The position numbers and the translations under genes are program-made. Of a stretch of 64,000 bases of DNA, positions 11,201 to 19,015 are shown in pieces; positions within the stretch are counted from its first letter, which is position 1, and each line of letters starts with the position of its first letter. This DNA is from Flavobacteriaceae bacterium (lineage in GTDB: Bacteria > Bacteroidota > Bacteroidia > Flavobacteriales > Flavobacteriaceae): positions 25,462-89,461 of the forward strand of contig JALSLK010000091.1 of NCBI GenBank assembly GCA_026988355.1, read 5' to 3'. The notes under the pieces were generated by a model, which did no database searches, had not been told where the DNA came from, and was given only the letters and a program-made list of their open reading frames with translations.

Positions 11201-12103
11201 TTCATTATCTATTTTATGCAATAAAATAGTTTTTGAACCAGATTCTATAATTTCGTCAATATGTTCTTTTTCTAAAATAGTATCGCGATCTAAAATAATT
11301 TCATTTCGTTCGATAGATACCACTTCTCCAGTATCTTCATCTACAAAATCTTCAAACCAAGTCTTCAAAACTCTCGCTGCTAATTTTCTGCTTAATACTT
11401 TTTTTAGTCCCGATTTAGATACTCTAACTTCTTCTGCTAAGTTAAATATTTCTAAAATATCTTTATCTCTTTCGTATCCAATTGCTCTAAATAGTGTAGT
11501 AACTGGTAATTTTTTCTTTCTATCGATATAAGCATATAATACTTGATTGATATCGGTAGAGAATTCAATCCAAGATCCTTTGAAAGGAATTACTCTTGCT
11601 GAATATAATTTTGTTCCATTTGCATGAAATGATTGTCCAAAAAATACTCCTGGAGAACGATGTAATTGCGATACTACAACTCGTTCTGCTCCATTAATAA
11701 TAAATGTACCACTATGTGTCATATAAGGAATTACTCCTAAATACACATCTTGTACAATAGTTTCAAAATCCTCATGTTCTGGGTCTGTACAATAAAGTTT
11801 TAAACGTGCTTTTAATGGCACACTATAGGTTAATCCTCTTTCGATACATTCTTGAATAGAATATCTAGGTGGATCTACAAAGTAATCTAAAAATTCTAAT
11901 ACAAAATTATTACGTGTATCCGTAATTGGAAAGTTATCAGAAAATGTTTTATATAAACCTTCGTTAGCTCTTTCATCTGCTTTTGTTTCTAATTGAAAAA
12001 AGTCTTGGAAAGATTTTACTTGAATATCTAAAAAATCAGGATATTCCATTATTTTTTTCGCAGTTGCGAAATTTACTCTTTCGGTTGTATTTGTTGTTGC
12101 CAA
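8255..12103 (-). CDS. rpoB: DNA-directed RNA polymerase subunit beta
   Basis: Beta subunit of RNA polymerase, the main rifamycin target, paired with rpoC downstream. The rifampicin region is recognisable ([17 protein letters not shown], then [13 protein letters not shown]), as are the [17 protein letters not shown] lobe segment, the [14 protein letters not shown] switch region and the C-terminal [13 protein letters not shown]. The product has 1282 residues, normal for flavobacteria. The only start compatible with the conserved N-terminus ([11 protein letters not shown]) is a TTG at 12101-12103: the frame is closed by TAA seven codons upstream, no ATG or GTG lies between, and the next ATG is residue 19, inside conserved sequence. 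A 40-base stem-loop lies between rplL and this gene (12165-12204) and could adjust the level of rpoBC relative to the ribosomal proteins. Confidence 0.98.
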   Translation of the reverse strand: MATTNTTERVNFATAKKIMEYPDFLDIQVKSFQDFFQLETKADERANEGLYKTFSDNFPITDTRNNFVLEFLDYFVDPPRYSIQECIERGLTYSVPLKARLKLYCTDPEHEDFETIVQDVYLGVIPYMTHSGTFIINGAERVVVSQLHRSPGVFFGQSFHANGTKLYSARVIPFKGSWIEFSTDINQVLYAYIDRKKKLPVTTLFRAIGYERDKDILEIFNLAEEVRVSKSGLKKVLSRKLAARVLKTWFEDFVDEDTGEVVSIERNEIILDRDTILEKEHIDEIIESGSKTILLHKIDNETGDFAIIYNTLQKDPTNSEKEAVEHIYRQLRNAEPPDYETAKGVINKLFFSEQRYNLGEVGRYRMNKRLKLDEPIDQKVLTKNDIITIIKNLIQLVNAKAEVDDIDHLSNRRVRTVGEQLASQFGVGLSRMARTIRERMNVRDNEVFTPIDLINAKTLSSVINSFFGTNQLSQFMDQTNPLAEITHKRRLSALGPGGLSRERAGFEVRDVHYTHYGRLCPIETPEGPNIGLISSLSVYAKVNYLGFLETPYREVDNGKVNLKDAPVYLSAEEEEGKKIAQSNLELTKDGHIALEKVVARAEGDFPVVENKEVHYMDVSPNQISSISASLIPFLEHDDANRALMGSNMMRQAVPLMRPQAPIVGTGLERRVAKDSRILINAEGDGVVTYVDSNKITIEYKRSEDEKIVSFEEDTKTYPLIKFRKTNQGTCINLHPIVQKGDKVVRGQVLCEGYATEKGELALGRNMKVAFMPWKGYNFEDAIVISEKVVREDIFTSIHIDEYSLDVRDTRLGAEELTADIPNVSEEATKDLDENGMIRIGAEVKPGDILIGKITPKGESDPTPEEKLLRAIFGDNAGDVKDASLKASPSLKGVVINKKLFQRVVKDKAKRVQDKTDISNLEVKFGVKFEELRAVLVEKLFSLINGKTSQGVANDLGEDILPKGKKFTLKMLNSINDFEHLTKGQWTTDKELNNLVNRLIHNYKIKVSDLQGSLRRAKFTITVGDELPAGIVKLAKIYIAKKRKLKVGDKMAGRHGNKGIVARIVRAEDMPFLEDGTPVDIVLNPLGVPSRMNIGQIYETVLGWAGQNLGSKYATPIFDGASLDEITAITNKAGVPEFGHTYLYDGGTGERFDQPATVGVIYMIKLGHMIEDKMHARSIGPYSLITQQPLGGKAQFGGQRFGEMEVWALEAYGASATLREILTVKSDDVLGRAKTYESIVKGEPMPEPGLPESFNVLMHELKGLALDVRLEDENGLDINANKN

Positions 12104-12164
12104 ATGGAGAAATTTTAATGGTTAAAAATTCAATTTTCTTTTGCAATGTCTATATACGCAAAAT

Positions 12165-12204
12165 GGTTTAGGTCATTCCGATTAAAATTCGGAAGACCTA
12201 AACC
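12165..12204 (-). promoter_or_regulatory. Stem-loop between rplL and rpoB
   Basis: GGTTTAGGTC (12165-12174) pairs perfectly with GACCTAAACC (12195-12204), and TTCCGA pairs with TCGGAA inside it, leaving one bulged base and a short A-rich loop. After the hairpin the minus strand reads ATTTTGC, so the T run is weak. Enterobacteria have a partial terminator at this same place that lowers rpoBC transcription; by analogy this could be an attenuator or an RNase III processing site, but that is inference. Confidence 0.6.
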
Positions 12205-12262
12205 TTTATTTTGAGTCCATTTATACGATTGAATAATTCGTACAATGGACTAGTAATAAAAC

Positions 12263-12637
12263 TTATTTAAGTTCTACTTCTGCTCCTGCTTCTTCTAAAG
12301 ATTTTTTAAGACCTTCTGCCTCATCTTTAGATACACCTTCTTTAATTGGAGCTGGCGCACTATCTACGATACCTTTCGCATCTTTTAATCCTAATCCTGT
12401 TAATTCTTTAACTAATTTAACAACTGCTAATTTAGAACCTCCTGCTGCTTTTAGGATCACATCAAATTCTGTTTTTTCTTCTGCTGCTTCTCCTCCTGCT
12501 GCTGCTGGCCCTGCTACTGCTACTGCTGCCGCTGCTGGCTCAATACCATACTCTTCTTTTAATATAGTTGCTAATTCATTAACATCTTTTACTGATAGGT
12601 TAACTAATTGTTCTGCGAAATCTTTTAAATCTGCCAT
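12263..12637 (-). CDS. rplL: 50S ribosomal protein L7/L12
   Basis: Stalk protein of the large subunit that recruits translational GTPases. At 124 residues it shows the N-terminal dimerisation helices ([20 protein letters not shown]), an Ala/Gly-rich hinge near residues 35-50, and the C-terminal domain containing [29 protein letters not shown] and [15 protein letters not shown]. It follows rplJ with 51 bases between them, in the universal rplJ-rplL order, and is followed by a strong stem-loop before rpoB. The call is unambiguous. Confidence 0.99.
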   Translation of the reverse strand: MADLKDFAEQLVNLSVKDVNELATILKEEYGIEPAAAAVAVAGPAAAGGEAAEEKTEFDVILKAAGGSKLAVVKLVKELTGLGLKDAKGIVDSAPAPIKEGVSKDEAEGLKKSLEEAGAEVELK

Positions 12638-12688
12638 TTTATTCTTGTTTTTTTAATTTTTATTATTTAGTTTAATTGTGCGCTTAAT

Positions 12689-13204
12689 TTATTTTTCAGA
12701 TAATGTTTTAATTATACCTGATAATTTATTACCACCGGATTGCAATGCTGAAATAACATTTTTAGCTGGTGATTGTAATAAAGTAATAATATCTCCGATA
12801 AGTTCTTCTTTAGATTTGATGTTTACTAAAGCATCTAATTGATCATCGCCAACATAAATTGCTTCTTCAACATAAGCTCCTTTCAATACTGGCTTATCTG
12901 ATTTTTTTCTAAAATTCTTTATTACTTTTGCTGGTGCATTTCCAGTTTCAGAAAATAAAACTGAGGTATTTCCTTTTAATGTTGAAGGCAATTCTCCGAA
13001 TTCTTTATCTGATTTTTCCATTGCTTTTGCAAGCAAAGTGTTCTTAACAACCGCTAATTTCACATTAGCTTTAAAGCATGCTCTTCTTAAATTAGAAGTC
13101 TCTAATGCGTCTAATCCTGATATATCTGCTAAATAGATAATACTGTTATCAGTCAATTTGCTTGTTAAGTCTTTAATTACTACTGATTTTTCTTCTCTAG
13201 TCAT
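12689..13204 (-). CDS. rplJ: 50S ribosomal protein L10
   Basis: L10 (171 residues) forms the base of the L12 stalk and anchors the L12 dimers through its C-terminal helix. The N-terminal MTREEKSVVIKDLTSKL and the VVKNTLLAKAME segment are characteristic. It lies 21 bases after rplA. That gap is too short for the extended L10 leader RNA found upstream of rplJ in many other phyla, so autoregulation through such a leader is not supported here. Confidence 0.98.
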   Translation of the reverse strand: MTREEKSVVIKDLTSKLTDNSIIYLADISGLDALETSNLRRACFKANVKLAVVKNTLLAKAMEKSDKEFGELPSTLKGNTSVLFSETGNAPAKVIKNFRKKSDKPVLKGAYVEEAIYVGDDQLDALVNIKSKEELIGDIITLLQSPAKNVISALQSGGNKLSGIIKTLSEK

Positions 13205-13225
13205 AATGTGTGTATATTAACTTGC

Positions 13226-13915
13226 TTAAACTGATTTTACTTCTATTTCTATCCCTGGACTCATTGTACTTGACATAAAAGCACTTTTCACATAAGTTCC
13301 TTTAGCTGTATTTGGCTTTAAATTAAGAATTGTTTGAATTAATTCTTGTGCATTTTCTTCGATTTTTTTTGCATCGAAAGAAATTTTTCCAATTGCTGCA
13401 TGTATGATACCTGTCTTATCTACCTTAAAGTCTATTTTACCTGCTTTTACATCTTTTACAGCTTTTGCTACATCCATTGTTACTGTACCTGTTTTAGGAT
13501 TTGGCATTAAACCTCTTGGTCCTAATATACGCCCTAATGGTCCTAATTTACCCATAACACTTGGCATCGTAATAATAACATCAACATCTGTCCATCCTCC
13601 TTTTATTTTTTGAAGGTATTCATCTAATCCCACATAATCTGCTCCTGCTGCTGTAGCATCTGCTTCTTTATCTGGAGTTACTAATGCCAATACTTTGACA
13701 TCTTTTCCTGTTCCGTGTGGTAATGACACTACACCTCTAACCATTTGGTCTGCCTTACGTGGATCTACACCTAAACGCAAAGCTAAATCAACAGATGCAT
13801 CAAATTTTACATTGGTAATTTCTTTTACTAATGCCGAAGCTTCCTCAAGTGAATATACTTTTGCTGTATCCACTTTAGCATATGCTACTTTTTGTTTTTT
13901 TGTTACTTTTCCCAT
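13226..13915 (-). CDS. rplA: 50S ribosomal protein L1
   Basis: L1 (229 residues) binds 23S rRNA at the mobile L1 stalk that helps release deacylated tRNA. The conserved [18 protein letters not shown] signature and the internal [20 protein letters not shown] segment are present. Only 3 bases separate it from rplK, so the two are surely co-transcribed and perhaps translationally coupled, as in other bacteria where L1 represses the rplKA message; no L1 target site was worked out here. Confidence 0.98.
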   Translation of the reverse strand: MGKVTKKQKVAYAKVDTAKVYSLEEASALVKEITNVKFDASVDLALRLGVDPRKADQMVRGVVSLPHGTGKDVKVLALVTPDKEADATAAGADYVGLDEYLQKIKGGWTDVDVIITMPSVMGKLGPLGRILGPRGLMPNPKTGTVTMDVAKAVKDVKAGKIDFKVDKTGIIHAAIGKISFDAKKIEENAQELIQTILNLKPNTAKGTYVKSAFMSSTMSPGIEIEVKSV

Positions 13916-13918
13916 TGT

Positions 13919-14362
13919 TTATGCTTTTACTGGTGCTTCACCCATTACAGTTATTCCCATTGATCTTGCAGTTCCTGCTATCATTAACATTGCTGATTCC
14001 ACTTGAAATGCATTCATGTCAACCATTTTATCTTCTGCAATCTTTCTAATTTGATCCCAAGAAATTTTCCCTACCTTATTACGGTTAGGCTCTCCTGATC
14101 CTTTTTTAAGTTTTATTGCTTCTAATATTTGTACTGCTGCTGGTGGAGTTTTTACTACGAAATCAAAGGATTTATCTTTATACACCGTAATTACTACTGG
14201 TAATACTTTTCCTTGTTTATCTTGAGTTCTAGCATTAAATTGCTTACAGAACTCCATAATATTTACTCCGGCAGCACCAAGTGCAGGTCCTACAGGTGGT
14301 GAAGGGTTTGCAGCTCCTCCACGTACTTGTAATTTTACAACCTTACCTACTTCTTTTGCCAT
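13919..14362 (-). CDS. rplK: 50S ribosomal protein L11
   Basis: L11 (147 residues) binds the GTPase-associated centre of 23S rRNA. The Pro-rich N-terminal segment [21 protein letters not shown] and the C-terminal RNA-binding domain, ending with [14 protein letters not shown], are diagnostic. Its methyltransferase gene prmA is in this window too (28809-29633), about 15 kb away and in another cluster. The gene lies 68 bases after nusG. Confidence 0.99.
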   Translation of the reverse strand: MAKEVGKVVKLQVRGGAANPSPPVGPALGAAGVNIMEFCKQFNARTQDKQGKVLPVVITVYKDKSFDFVVKTPPAAVQILEAIKLKKGSGEPNRNKVGKISWDQIRKIAEDKMVDMNAFQVESAMLMIAGTARSMGITVMGEAPVKA

Positions 14363-14430
14363 TTTATATTTGTTTTAAAAATTCAGAAAATCACCAATTG
14401 GAAGCTGGCAATCATCTTATTTATGTAACA

Positions 14431-14982
14431 CTATGATACTTTATTTACCTGCGTATAACTTAATTCTAATGGTGTTCTTCTTCCGAAAATTTTCACCATT
14501 ACTTCTAGTTTACGTTTTTCTTCATTTATTTTTTCTATCGTTCCATCAAAACCATTAAATGGTCCATCAATAACTTTTATTGTTTCTCCAACTATATAAG
14601 GAATTACAACATTTTCATTTTGAATAGCTAATTCATCCACTTTTCCTAGCATTCGATTAACTTCTGCTTTTCTTAACGGTACTGGTTCTCCTCCTTTTAC
14701 TTCTCCAAGAAATCCAATAACTCCTGTTATGGATTTAATAACGTGAGGTACTTCTCCACTTAAATTGGCTTTTACCATGATATATCCAGGAAAGTATACT
14801 TTTTCGATATTATATTTCTTTCCTTTTCGTATTTGAATAACTTTCTCTGTTGGCACTAAAACTTCTTCAACAAAATCAGATAAACCTAGACGAGATATTT
14901 CATTTTCTATATATCTTTTTACTTTATTTTCTTGTCCGCCTATAGCTCTTACTACATACCATTTCTTTACAATATCAGCCAT
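14431..14982 (-). CDS. nusG: Transcription termination/antitermination factor NusG
   Basis: NusG (183 residues) binds the RNA polymerase clamp and links it to ribosomal protein S10 or Rho. The N-terminal NGN domain (KWYVVRAIGGQENKVKRY, then YFPGYIMVKAN) and the C-terminal KOW motif (VIDGPFNGFDGTI) are intact. It lies 9 bases behind secE, the nearly universal secE-nusG pair. Confidence 0.98.
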   Translation of the reverse strand: MADIVKKWYVVRAIGGQENKVKRYIENEISRLGLSDFVEEVLVPTEKVIQIRKGKKYNIEKVYFPGYIMVKANLSGEVPHVIKSITGVIGFLGEVKGGEPVPLRKAEVNRMLGKVDELAIQNENVVIPYIVGETIKVIDGPFNGFDGTIEKINEEKRKLEVMVKIFGRRTPLELSYTQVNKVS

Positions 14983-14991
14983 ATTCTTTAA

Positions 14992-15180
14992 TTAAAAAAG
15001 TTTAAAAAATTTATCTAAAGCATTTTGAAATACTTTATCTGTTAAAAATACAGCTATTGCGAAAATTACAGTAAAAATTGCAACTATAATGGTCGATTTT
15101 TGAGCTTCAGATAAAGGTATCCATGTCACTTCATTATTAAGTTCTTTGTATGATTCCTTTACATAATTTACAATTCCCAT
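14992..15180 (-). CDS. secE: Preprotein translocase subunit SecE
   Basis: SecE stabilises the SecY channel in the inner membrane. The 62-residue product has the short form with one transmembrane helix (residues about 28-48) preceded by the conserved amphipathic segment VKESYKELNNEVTWIPLSEAQKS-like region ending at the membrane. Its place between tRNA-Trp and nusG is the standard context and makes the call secure despite the small size. Confidence 0.95.
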   Translation of the reverse strand: MGIVNYVKESYKELNNEVTWIPLSEAQKSTIIVAIFTVIFAIAVFLTDKVFQNALDKFFKLF

Positions 15181-15379
15181 ATTTATTTATTTTTAAGTAT
15201 GAATTGATTATTAATTTGTTCTTGTTTTTATTTCTCTAAAACCAGAACATTTATTCTCTTTAACACACTTTTATATTTAAAGTTTAATCCTAAAAAGAAT
15301 TACCTAATCTTATTTTCTACGCTTTAAAAAGCTTAATTTTTACGTCGGCATTCCATGTCATATACTTTTTATTCCATTG

Positions 15380-15452
15380 CACGGGCGGAGAGACTCGAAC
15401 TCCCGACACCTGGTTTTGGAGACCAGTGCTCTACCAACTGAGCTACGCCCGT
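15380..15452 (-). tRNA. tRNA-Trp (anticodon CCA)
   Basis: A 73-base cloverleaf folds by eye: 7-bp acceptor ACGGGCG/CGCCCGT, D arm GCTC...GAGC, anticodon stem CTGGT/ACCAG with loop CTCCAAA, T arm with GTTCGAGTC, and G as discriminator base. CCA is not encoded. It lies between tuf and secE, a position known from several bacterial phyla. Confidence 0.97.
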
Positions 15453-15478
15453 AATTATTAATTAACTAGTATAAATCA

Positions 15479-15510
15479 AGGCGTTCGCCAATTTTAATTG
15501 ACGAACACCT
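15479..15510 (-). promoter_or_regulatory. Strong stem-loop between tuf and tRNA-Trp
   Basis: On the minus strand AGGTGTTCGTCAATT pairs with AATTGGCGAACGCCT over 15 positions; the only deviations are two G-T wobble pairs. There is no T run behind it, so it is more likely a processing or stabilising hairpin at the end of the tuf message, or a weak attenuator, than a full terminator. Confidence 0.6.
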
Positions 15511-15537
15511 CGTTATATTAATTACAAGCTTACTTAA

Positions 15538-16722
15538 TTAGAGTATCTCTGTAACTTGTCCTGCTCCTACGGTTCTACCTCCTTCACGAATTGCAAAACG
15601 AAGTCCAACATTCATTGCAATTGGTTGATGTAATTCAACTTCAATTGTTAAGTTATCTCCAGGCATCACCATTTCTACTCCACTTGGCAAAGTAATTGTA
15701 CCAGTAACATCAGTAGTTCTCACATAAAATTGAGGACGATAGTTGTTATGGAATGGAGTATGACGTCCACCTTCTTCTTTTTTAAGGATATAAACCTCAG
15801 CTTTAAAGTGTGCATGTGGTGTTACGGAACCTGGCTTACAGATTACCATTCCTCTTTTAATATCTTCTTTTGCAATACCTCTTAATAAGATTCCTACATT
15901 ATCTCCTGCTTCTCCTCTATCTAATATTTTACGAAACATTTCAACTCCTGTAACTGTTGAAGTTAATTTTTCTGCTCCCATACCGATGATATCTACTGCA
16001 TCTCCTGTATTTGCTACTCCTGTTTCGATACGACCTGTCGCTACAGTTCCACGACCAGTAATTGAGAATACATCTTCAATTGGCATTAAAAAATCTTTTT
16101 CTACATCTCTCTTTGGCAATTCAATCCAAGAATCTACAGCTTCCATCAATTCTAAGATTGATTTAGCCCATTTTTCTTCTCCGTTTAATCCTCCTAGAGC
16201 AGAACCTGCTATTACTGGAGTATTATCTCCATCATATTCATAGAAATCTAATAATTCTCTGATTTCCATTTCTACTAATTCTAATAATTCTTCATCATCA
16301 ACCATATCCACTTTGTTCATGAATACAACCATTCTAGGAATACCTACTTGACGTCCTAATAGGATATGCTCACGAGTTTGTGGCATTGGCCCATCTGTCG
16401 CCGCAACAACTAAAATAGCACCATCCATTTGAGCTGCACCAGTTACCATATTCTTTACATAATCCGCGTGACCTGGACAGTCTACGTGCGCATAATGACG
16501 TTTATCTGTTGCATATTCTACATGCGAAGTATTTATTGTAATCCCTCTTTCTTTTTCTTCTGGAGCGTTATCAATTTGATCAAAATCTTTTACCTCACAA
16601 AACCCTGCTTTAGCTAACACAACTGTAATTGCTGCTGTTAAAGTAGTTTTCCCATGATCTACGTGACCAATTGTACCAATATTTAAGTGTGGTTTCGAGC
16701 GGTCAAAATGTTCTTTTGCCAT
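15538..16722 (-). CDS. tuf: Elongation factor Tu
   Basis: EF-Tu (394 residues) delivers aminoacyl-tRNA to the ribosome. The GTPase motifs are all visible: P-loop GHVDHGKT at residues 19-26, switch [14 protein letters not shown] and SALG. Domains 2 and 3 follow ([13 protein letters not shown]; then GGRHTPF and the final [10 protein letters not shown]). It is placed between a four-tRNA cluster and tRNA-Trp, the same order as the enterobacterial thrU-tyrU-glyT-thrT-tufB locus. The promoter is most likely upstream of the tRNAs (17360-17390). Confidence 0.99.
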   Translation of the reverse strand: MAKEHFDRSKPHLNIGTIGHVDHGKTTLTAAITVVLAKAGFCEVKDFDQIDNAPEEKERGITINTSHVEYATDKRHYAHVDCPGHADYVKNMVTGAAQMDGAILVVAATDGPMPQTREHILLGRQVGIPRMVVFMNKVDMVDDEELLELVEMEIRELLDFYEYDGDNTPVIAGSALGGLNGEEKWAKSILELMEAVDSWIELPKRDVEKDFLMPIEDVFSITGRGTVATGRIETGVANTGDAVDIIGMGAEKLTSTVTGVEMFRKILDRGEAGDNVGILLRGIAKEDIKRGMVICKPGSVTPHAHFKAEVYILKKEEGGRHTPFHNNYRPQFYVRTTDVTGTITLPSGVEMVMPGDNLTIEVELHQPIAMNVGLRFAIREGGRTVGAGQVTEIL

Positions 16723-16796
16723 AATTATTAATTTTAAATCTAGTTATATAATTTATTTAGTGTTCTTGTTTATCTTTGAATTCCAAAATACATTAG

Positions 16797-16868
16797 AGCC
16801 AATGACGGGAATTGAACCCGTGACCTCTTCCTTACCAAGGAAACGCTCTACCTCTGAGCTACACCGGC
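16797..16868 (-). tRNA. tRNA-Thr (anticodon GGT)
   Basis: A 72-base cloverleaf: acceptor GCCGGTG/CATTGGC (G-T pairs tolerated), anticodon stem TTTCC/GGAAG with loop TTGGTAA, T arm GGGTTCAATTCCC, discriminator T. Last of four tRNAs before tuf. Confidence 0.96.
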
Positions 16869-16878
16869 TTTAAAAAAG

Positions 16879-16951
16879 AGCGAGAGACCGGGCTCGAACC
16901 GGCGACAGTCAGCTTGGAAGGCTGAAGCTCTACCAACTGAGCTACTCTCGC
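16879..16951 (-). tRNA. tRNA-Gly (anticodon TCC)
   Basis: A 73-base cloverleaf with acceptor GCGAGAG/CTCTCGC, anticodon stem TCAGC/GCTGA, loop CTTCCAA, T arm CCGGTTCGAGCCCGG and discriminator T. It lies 10 bases upstream of the tRNA-Thr(GGT) gene in the same transcript. Confidence 0.97.
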
Positions 16952-17082
16952 TTTTAAATTATCTTTCTAATTTAAGGTGTATCTATCTTTAAAAATAAAA
17001 ATAGAGCTTATTTTCAAGCTGCAAAATTAATATTTTTTATTCAAATAGTCTATTTTATTTTGTTTTTTTTTCAAAAAAAGTG

Positions 17083-17164
17083 TGGGGAGGGAAGGATTCG
17101 AACCTTCGAAGGCGAAGCCAACGGAGTTACAGTCCGTCCTCGTTGACCACTTGAGTACCTCCCC
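17083..17164 (-). tRNA. tRNA-Tyr (anticodon GTA)
   Basis: An 82-base class II tRNA with a long variable arm. Acceptor GGGGAGG/CCTCCCC, anticodon stem ACGGA/TCCGT with loop CTGTAAC, T arm GAAGGTTCGAATCCTTC, discriminator A. The spacer to tRNA-Gly is 131 bases. Confidence 0.97.
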
Positions 17165-17235
17165 AGTTTTTTTTATTCAAAGAACTTAGTGCAACAACTT
17201 TTTTAAACATTTTCTAAAGTTATTACAATAAAAAG

Positions 17236-17309
17236 AGCCAATGGAGGGACTCGAACCCACGACCTGCTGATTACAAATCAGCTGCTCTAGCCAGCTGAGC
17301 TACATCGGC
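17236..17309 (-). tRNA. tRNA-Thr (anticodon TGT)
   Basis: A 74-base cloverleaf: acceptor GCCGATG/CATTGGC, anticodon stem GCTGA/TCAGC, loop TTTGTAA, T arm GTGGGTTCGAGTCCC, discriminator T. First gene of the tRNA-tuf transcript. Confidence 0.97.
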
Positions 17310-17327
17310 TTTTACTATTTTTTTTAT

Positions 17328-17359
17328 AAAAAAACAGTCCGCTTTTTTCTAACGGACTG
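17328..17359 (-). terminator. Terminator of the hibernation-factor gene, inside the tRNA leader
   Basis: On the minus strand CAGTCCG pairs with CGGACTG around an 11-base loop and is followed by seven T residues (17334 down to 17328). It fits the end of the transcript from 17506-17805, yet it lies downstream of the apparent tRNA-tuf promoter, so it would also be copied into the first bases of that transcript. Confidence 0.72.
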
Positions 17360-17390
17360 CAAATGTAAGATGTTTTTTTTCTTTACAAAA
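17360..17390 (-). promoter_or_regulatory. Promoter of the tRNA-tuf operon
   Basis: On the minus strand TTTTG (17390-17386) is followed after 18 bases by TACATTTG (17367-17360), an excellent match to the Bacteroidota primary sigma consensus TTG-N(17-23)-TAnnTTTG. The tRNA-Thr(TGT) gene begins 51 bases downstream. Confidence 0.75.
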
Positions 17391-17505
17391 CTTTTTCAGT
17401 ATTTTTTTTTATTTTTTTTTACACGTTATTTTTATTCCTTCATTATTGCATTTTATTCACTCTTTCTAACTTCTCATTAGAATATTGTTTTCTATCAAAA
17501 AACTA

Positions 17506-17805
17506 TTATCTTCCTCTCTGCTTTTCTTTCATTTTTTTTAAACTTCTTTTTAACGCTTCTAATGATATTGATGTTCCTTCTTCAAACGTCTTTGCTGTTT
17601 TTTTTACTACAATATCTTCTCCTGGTACATTAATTTTTATTTCAATAATTTTATTTTCCTTTTCGCTTGTTTTTTGCACTTTTAAAAAAACTTCCGTGGA
17701 AATAATATTATCATAAAATTTATTTAATAATGCTATTTTATCTTCAATATAGATTTTTAATTCCTTATCCATATTAAAATTTACAGACTGCACGAATACT
17801 TTCAT
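17506..17805 (-). CDS. hpf: Ribosome hibernation-promoting factor, short form
   Basis: A 99-residue protein of the HPF/YfiA (S30AE) family, which binds the small subunit of idle ribosomes and blocks tRNA and mRNA sites. The N-terminal beta strand MKVFVQSVNFNMDKELKIYI, the FYDNIISTEVFLKV strand and a basic C-terminal helix (LEALKRSLKKMKEKQRGR) fit the fold; the long C-terminal dimerisation domain is absent. A longer frame extends to 17856, but its extra residues overlap the end of the recombinase gene, so the internal ATG at 17805, 8 bases past that stop, is preferred. The upstream neighbours are rpsU and the recombinase; the same arrangement next to tRNA-tuf is common in flavobacteria. Confidence 0.88.
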   Translation of the reverse strand: MKVFVQSVNFNMDKELKIYIEDKIALLNKFYDNIISTEVFLKVQKTSEKENKIIEIKINVPGEDIVVKKTAKTFEEGTSISLEALKRSLKKMKEKQRGR

Positions 17806-17812
17806 AATCTTT

Positions 17813-18706
17813 TTAGTTTTTAGTTGAGCTCCTTGGATGAGCTTGGTTATACACATTTTTTAATTCTTTTAAACTACTATTTGTATAAACTTGTGTAGAT
17901 GCTAAACTAGCATGACCAAGTAATTCTTTAACAGCATTTAAATCTGCTCCTTCGTTAAGTAAGTGAGTTGCAAATGCATGACGTAATATATGCGGACTCT
18001 TCTTTACCTTTGATGACACCGTACTAAAGTAATCATTAATTACTCGATAAACAAGTGTTCCGTAAAGTTTATTTCCTTTTTTTGTAATAAACAGAAATTC
18101 ATTGTTTTGCGATAATTTTGTTCTGATTTTTAAATATTCTATTATATTTTTTTGTAGCGTTTCCAATAATGGAATGTAACGTTCTTTATTTCGTTTTCCT
18201 AGCACTTTAATTACTTTCTGCTTTACATCTACATCTTCTATTTTTAAATTTATCAATTCATTTCGTCGCACTCCTGTTGTATAAAAAATTTCTACAATTA
18301 ATTTATTACGTACGGATATAAAATCTTTATTCTGGTCTAGATTATATAAAACTTCATTGATTTCTTTTTTATTAAATGGTACATTTACTCTTTTAGGAAT
18401 TTTTAACGATTTGTGCTTTTGCAATGGATTCTCTTTTATTTGCTTTATTTTTATTAAGAATTTATAAAAGGATTTTAGGGAACTCATTTTTCTGTTGATA
18501 CTCCTATTAGAAATATTTTTTGATACTAATAAAACTATCCACGATCTTATTTGCGTATAATGTATTTTTTGAATGTTCTTTTCTCCACAAGTTTCTTCTA
18601 TAAAATTTAAAAATTTTTCTAAATCATTTTTATAGGATATAATGGTATTTTCTGAATATTTTTTTTCTAAAGAAAGGTATTCTAAAAATGATTCAATTAA
18701 TTGCAT
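17813..18706 (-). CDS. xerC: Tyrosine recombinase of the XerC/XerD type
   Basis: A 297-residue tyrosine recombinase, most likely one of the Xer pair that resolves chromosome dimers at dif. The N-terminal SAM-like core-binding domain covers residues 1-85 (FLEYLSLEKKYSENTI). The catalytic domain shows the first Arg in TGVRRNELINL, the HILRHAFATHLL box with its second Arg, LGHASLASTQVYTN with the last His and the nucleophilic Tyr. The longest frame starts at 18730, but its first eight codons are made of terminator sequence, so the ATG at 18706 is chosen; it directly abuts the T run of the rpsU terminator. XerC versus XerD cannot be decided from sequence alone by eye; there is no sign of an integrative element around it. 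Confidence 0.9.
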   Translation of the reverse strand: MQLIESFLEYLSLEKKYSENTIISYKNDLEKFLNFIEETCGEKNIQKIHYTQIRSWIVLLVSKNISNRSINRKMSSLKSFYKFLIKIKQIKENPLQKHKSLKIPKRVNVPFNKKEINEVLYNLDQNKDFISVRNKLIVEIFYTTGVRRNELINLKIEDVDVKQKVIKVLGKRNKERYIPLLETLQKNIIEYLKIRTKLSQNNEFLFITKKGNKLYGTLVYRVINDYFSTVSSKVKKSPHILRHAFATHLLNEGADLNAVKELLGHASLASTQVYTNSSLKELKNVYNQAHPRSSTKN

Positions 18707-18763
18707 AAAAAAATCCGTTATTTTAAACAAATTTAATGTTTTTGTTTAAAATAACGGATTTTT
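18707..18763 (-). terminator. Very strong terminator after rpsU
   Basis: Perfect 21-base arms (18711-18731 and 18741-18761) enclose a 9-base loop, and the minus strand continues with a run of T that ends exactly at the ATG of the recombinase gene (18706). The stem begins 18 bases after the rpsU stop. Confidence 0.88.
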
Positions 18764-18781
18764 AAGCTAATAAAAAATTAT

Positions 18782-18973
18782 TTATTCTTCATTTTCTCGT
18801 TTACGCTGTACATATTGCGCTTTCATCTTTTGCTGACGATTTAAAACTGAAGGTTTCGTAAACTGCTTACGCTCACGTAATTTTTTCATTGTTTTTGTTC
18901 TATCGAATTTTCGCTTAAAACGTTTTAACGCTCTATCGATGTTTTCTCCGTCTTTTACTGGAATGATTAACAT
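18782..18973 (-). CDS. rpsU: 30S ribosomal protein S21
   Basis: bS21 (63 residues) is a small basic protein near the 3' end of 16S rRNA; the sequence IIPVKDGENIDRALKRFKRKFDR followed by KKLRERKQFTKPS is typical. Unlike nearly every other gene here, it has a strong Shine-Dalgarno sequence, GGGAGGTG, 7 bases before the ATG. In flavobacterial ribosomes bS21 helps hide the anti-Shine-Dalgarno tail, and ribosomes lacking bS21 favour the rpsU message, so this site is the expected autoregulatory element. A promoter-like TATATTTG lies about 50 bases upstream and a very strong terminator follows. Confidence 0.97.
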   Translation of the reverse strand: MLIIPVKDGENIDRALKRFKRKFDRTKTMKKLRERKQFTKPSVLNRQQKMKAQYVQRKRENEE

Positions 18974-18980
18974 TTAATGG

Positions 18981-18990
18981 CACCTCCCTT
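18981..18990 (-). promoter_or_regulatory. Extended Shine-Dalgarno sequence of rpsU
   Basis: The minus strand reads AAGGGAGGTG, with GGAGGTG complementary to the 3' tail of 16S rRNA, spaced 7 bases from the ATG. Leaders of the surrounding genes are A/T-rich without such a site. This matches the known flavobacterial bS21 feedback arrangement. Confidence 0.9.
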
Positions 18991-19015
18991 CACAAACATA
19001 TCTTTTTTGATTTAA

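Noticed and set aside
13205..13225. L10 leader RNA upstream of rplJ
   Set aside because: The gap between rplA and rplJ is 21 bases and too small to hold the known leader structure.
16771..16778. Plus-strand TATCTTTG resembling a -7 promoter element between tuf and tRNA-Thr
   Set aside because: Nothing is encoded downstream on the plus strand; the tRNA and tuf genes are on the other strand, so this is a chance match in AT-rich DNA.
17813..18706. Integrase of a genomic island next to tRNA genes
   Set aside because: Although tyrosine integrases often sit beside tRNAs, this one has Xer length and motifs, lies among ribosomal genes, and no duplicated tRNA end or cargo was seen.
18704..18730. Longer N-terminus for the tyrosine recombinase
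   Set aside because: The additional eight codons are one half of the terminator stem of rpsU; the family N-terminus begins at the internal ATG.
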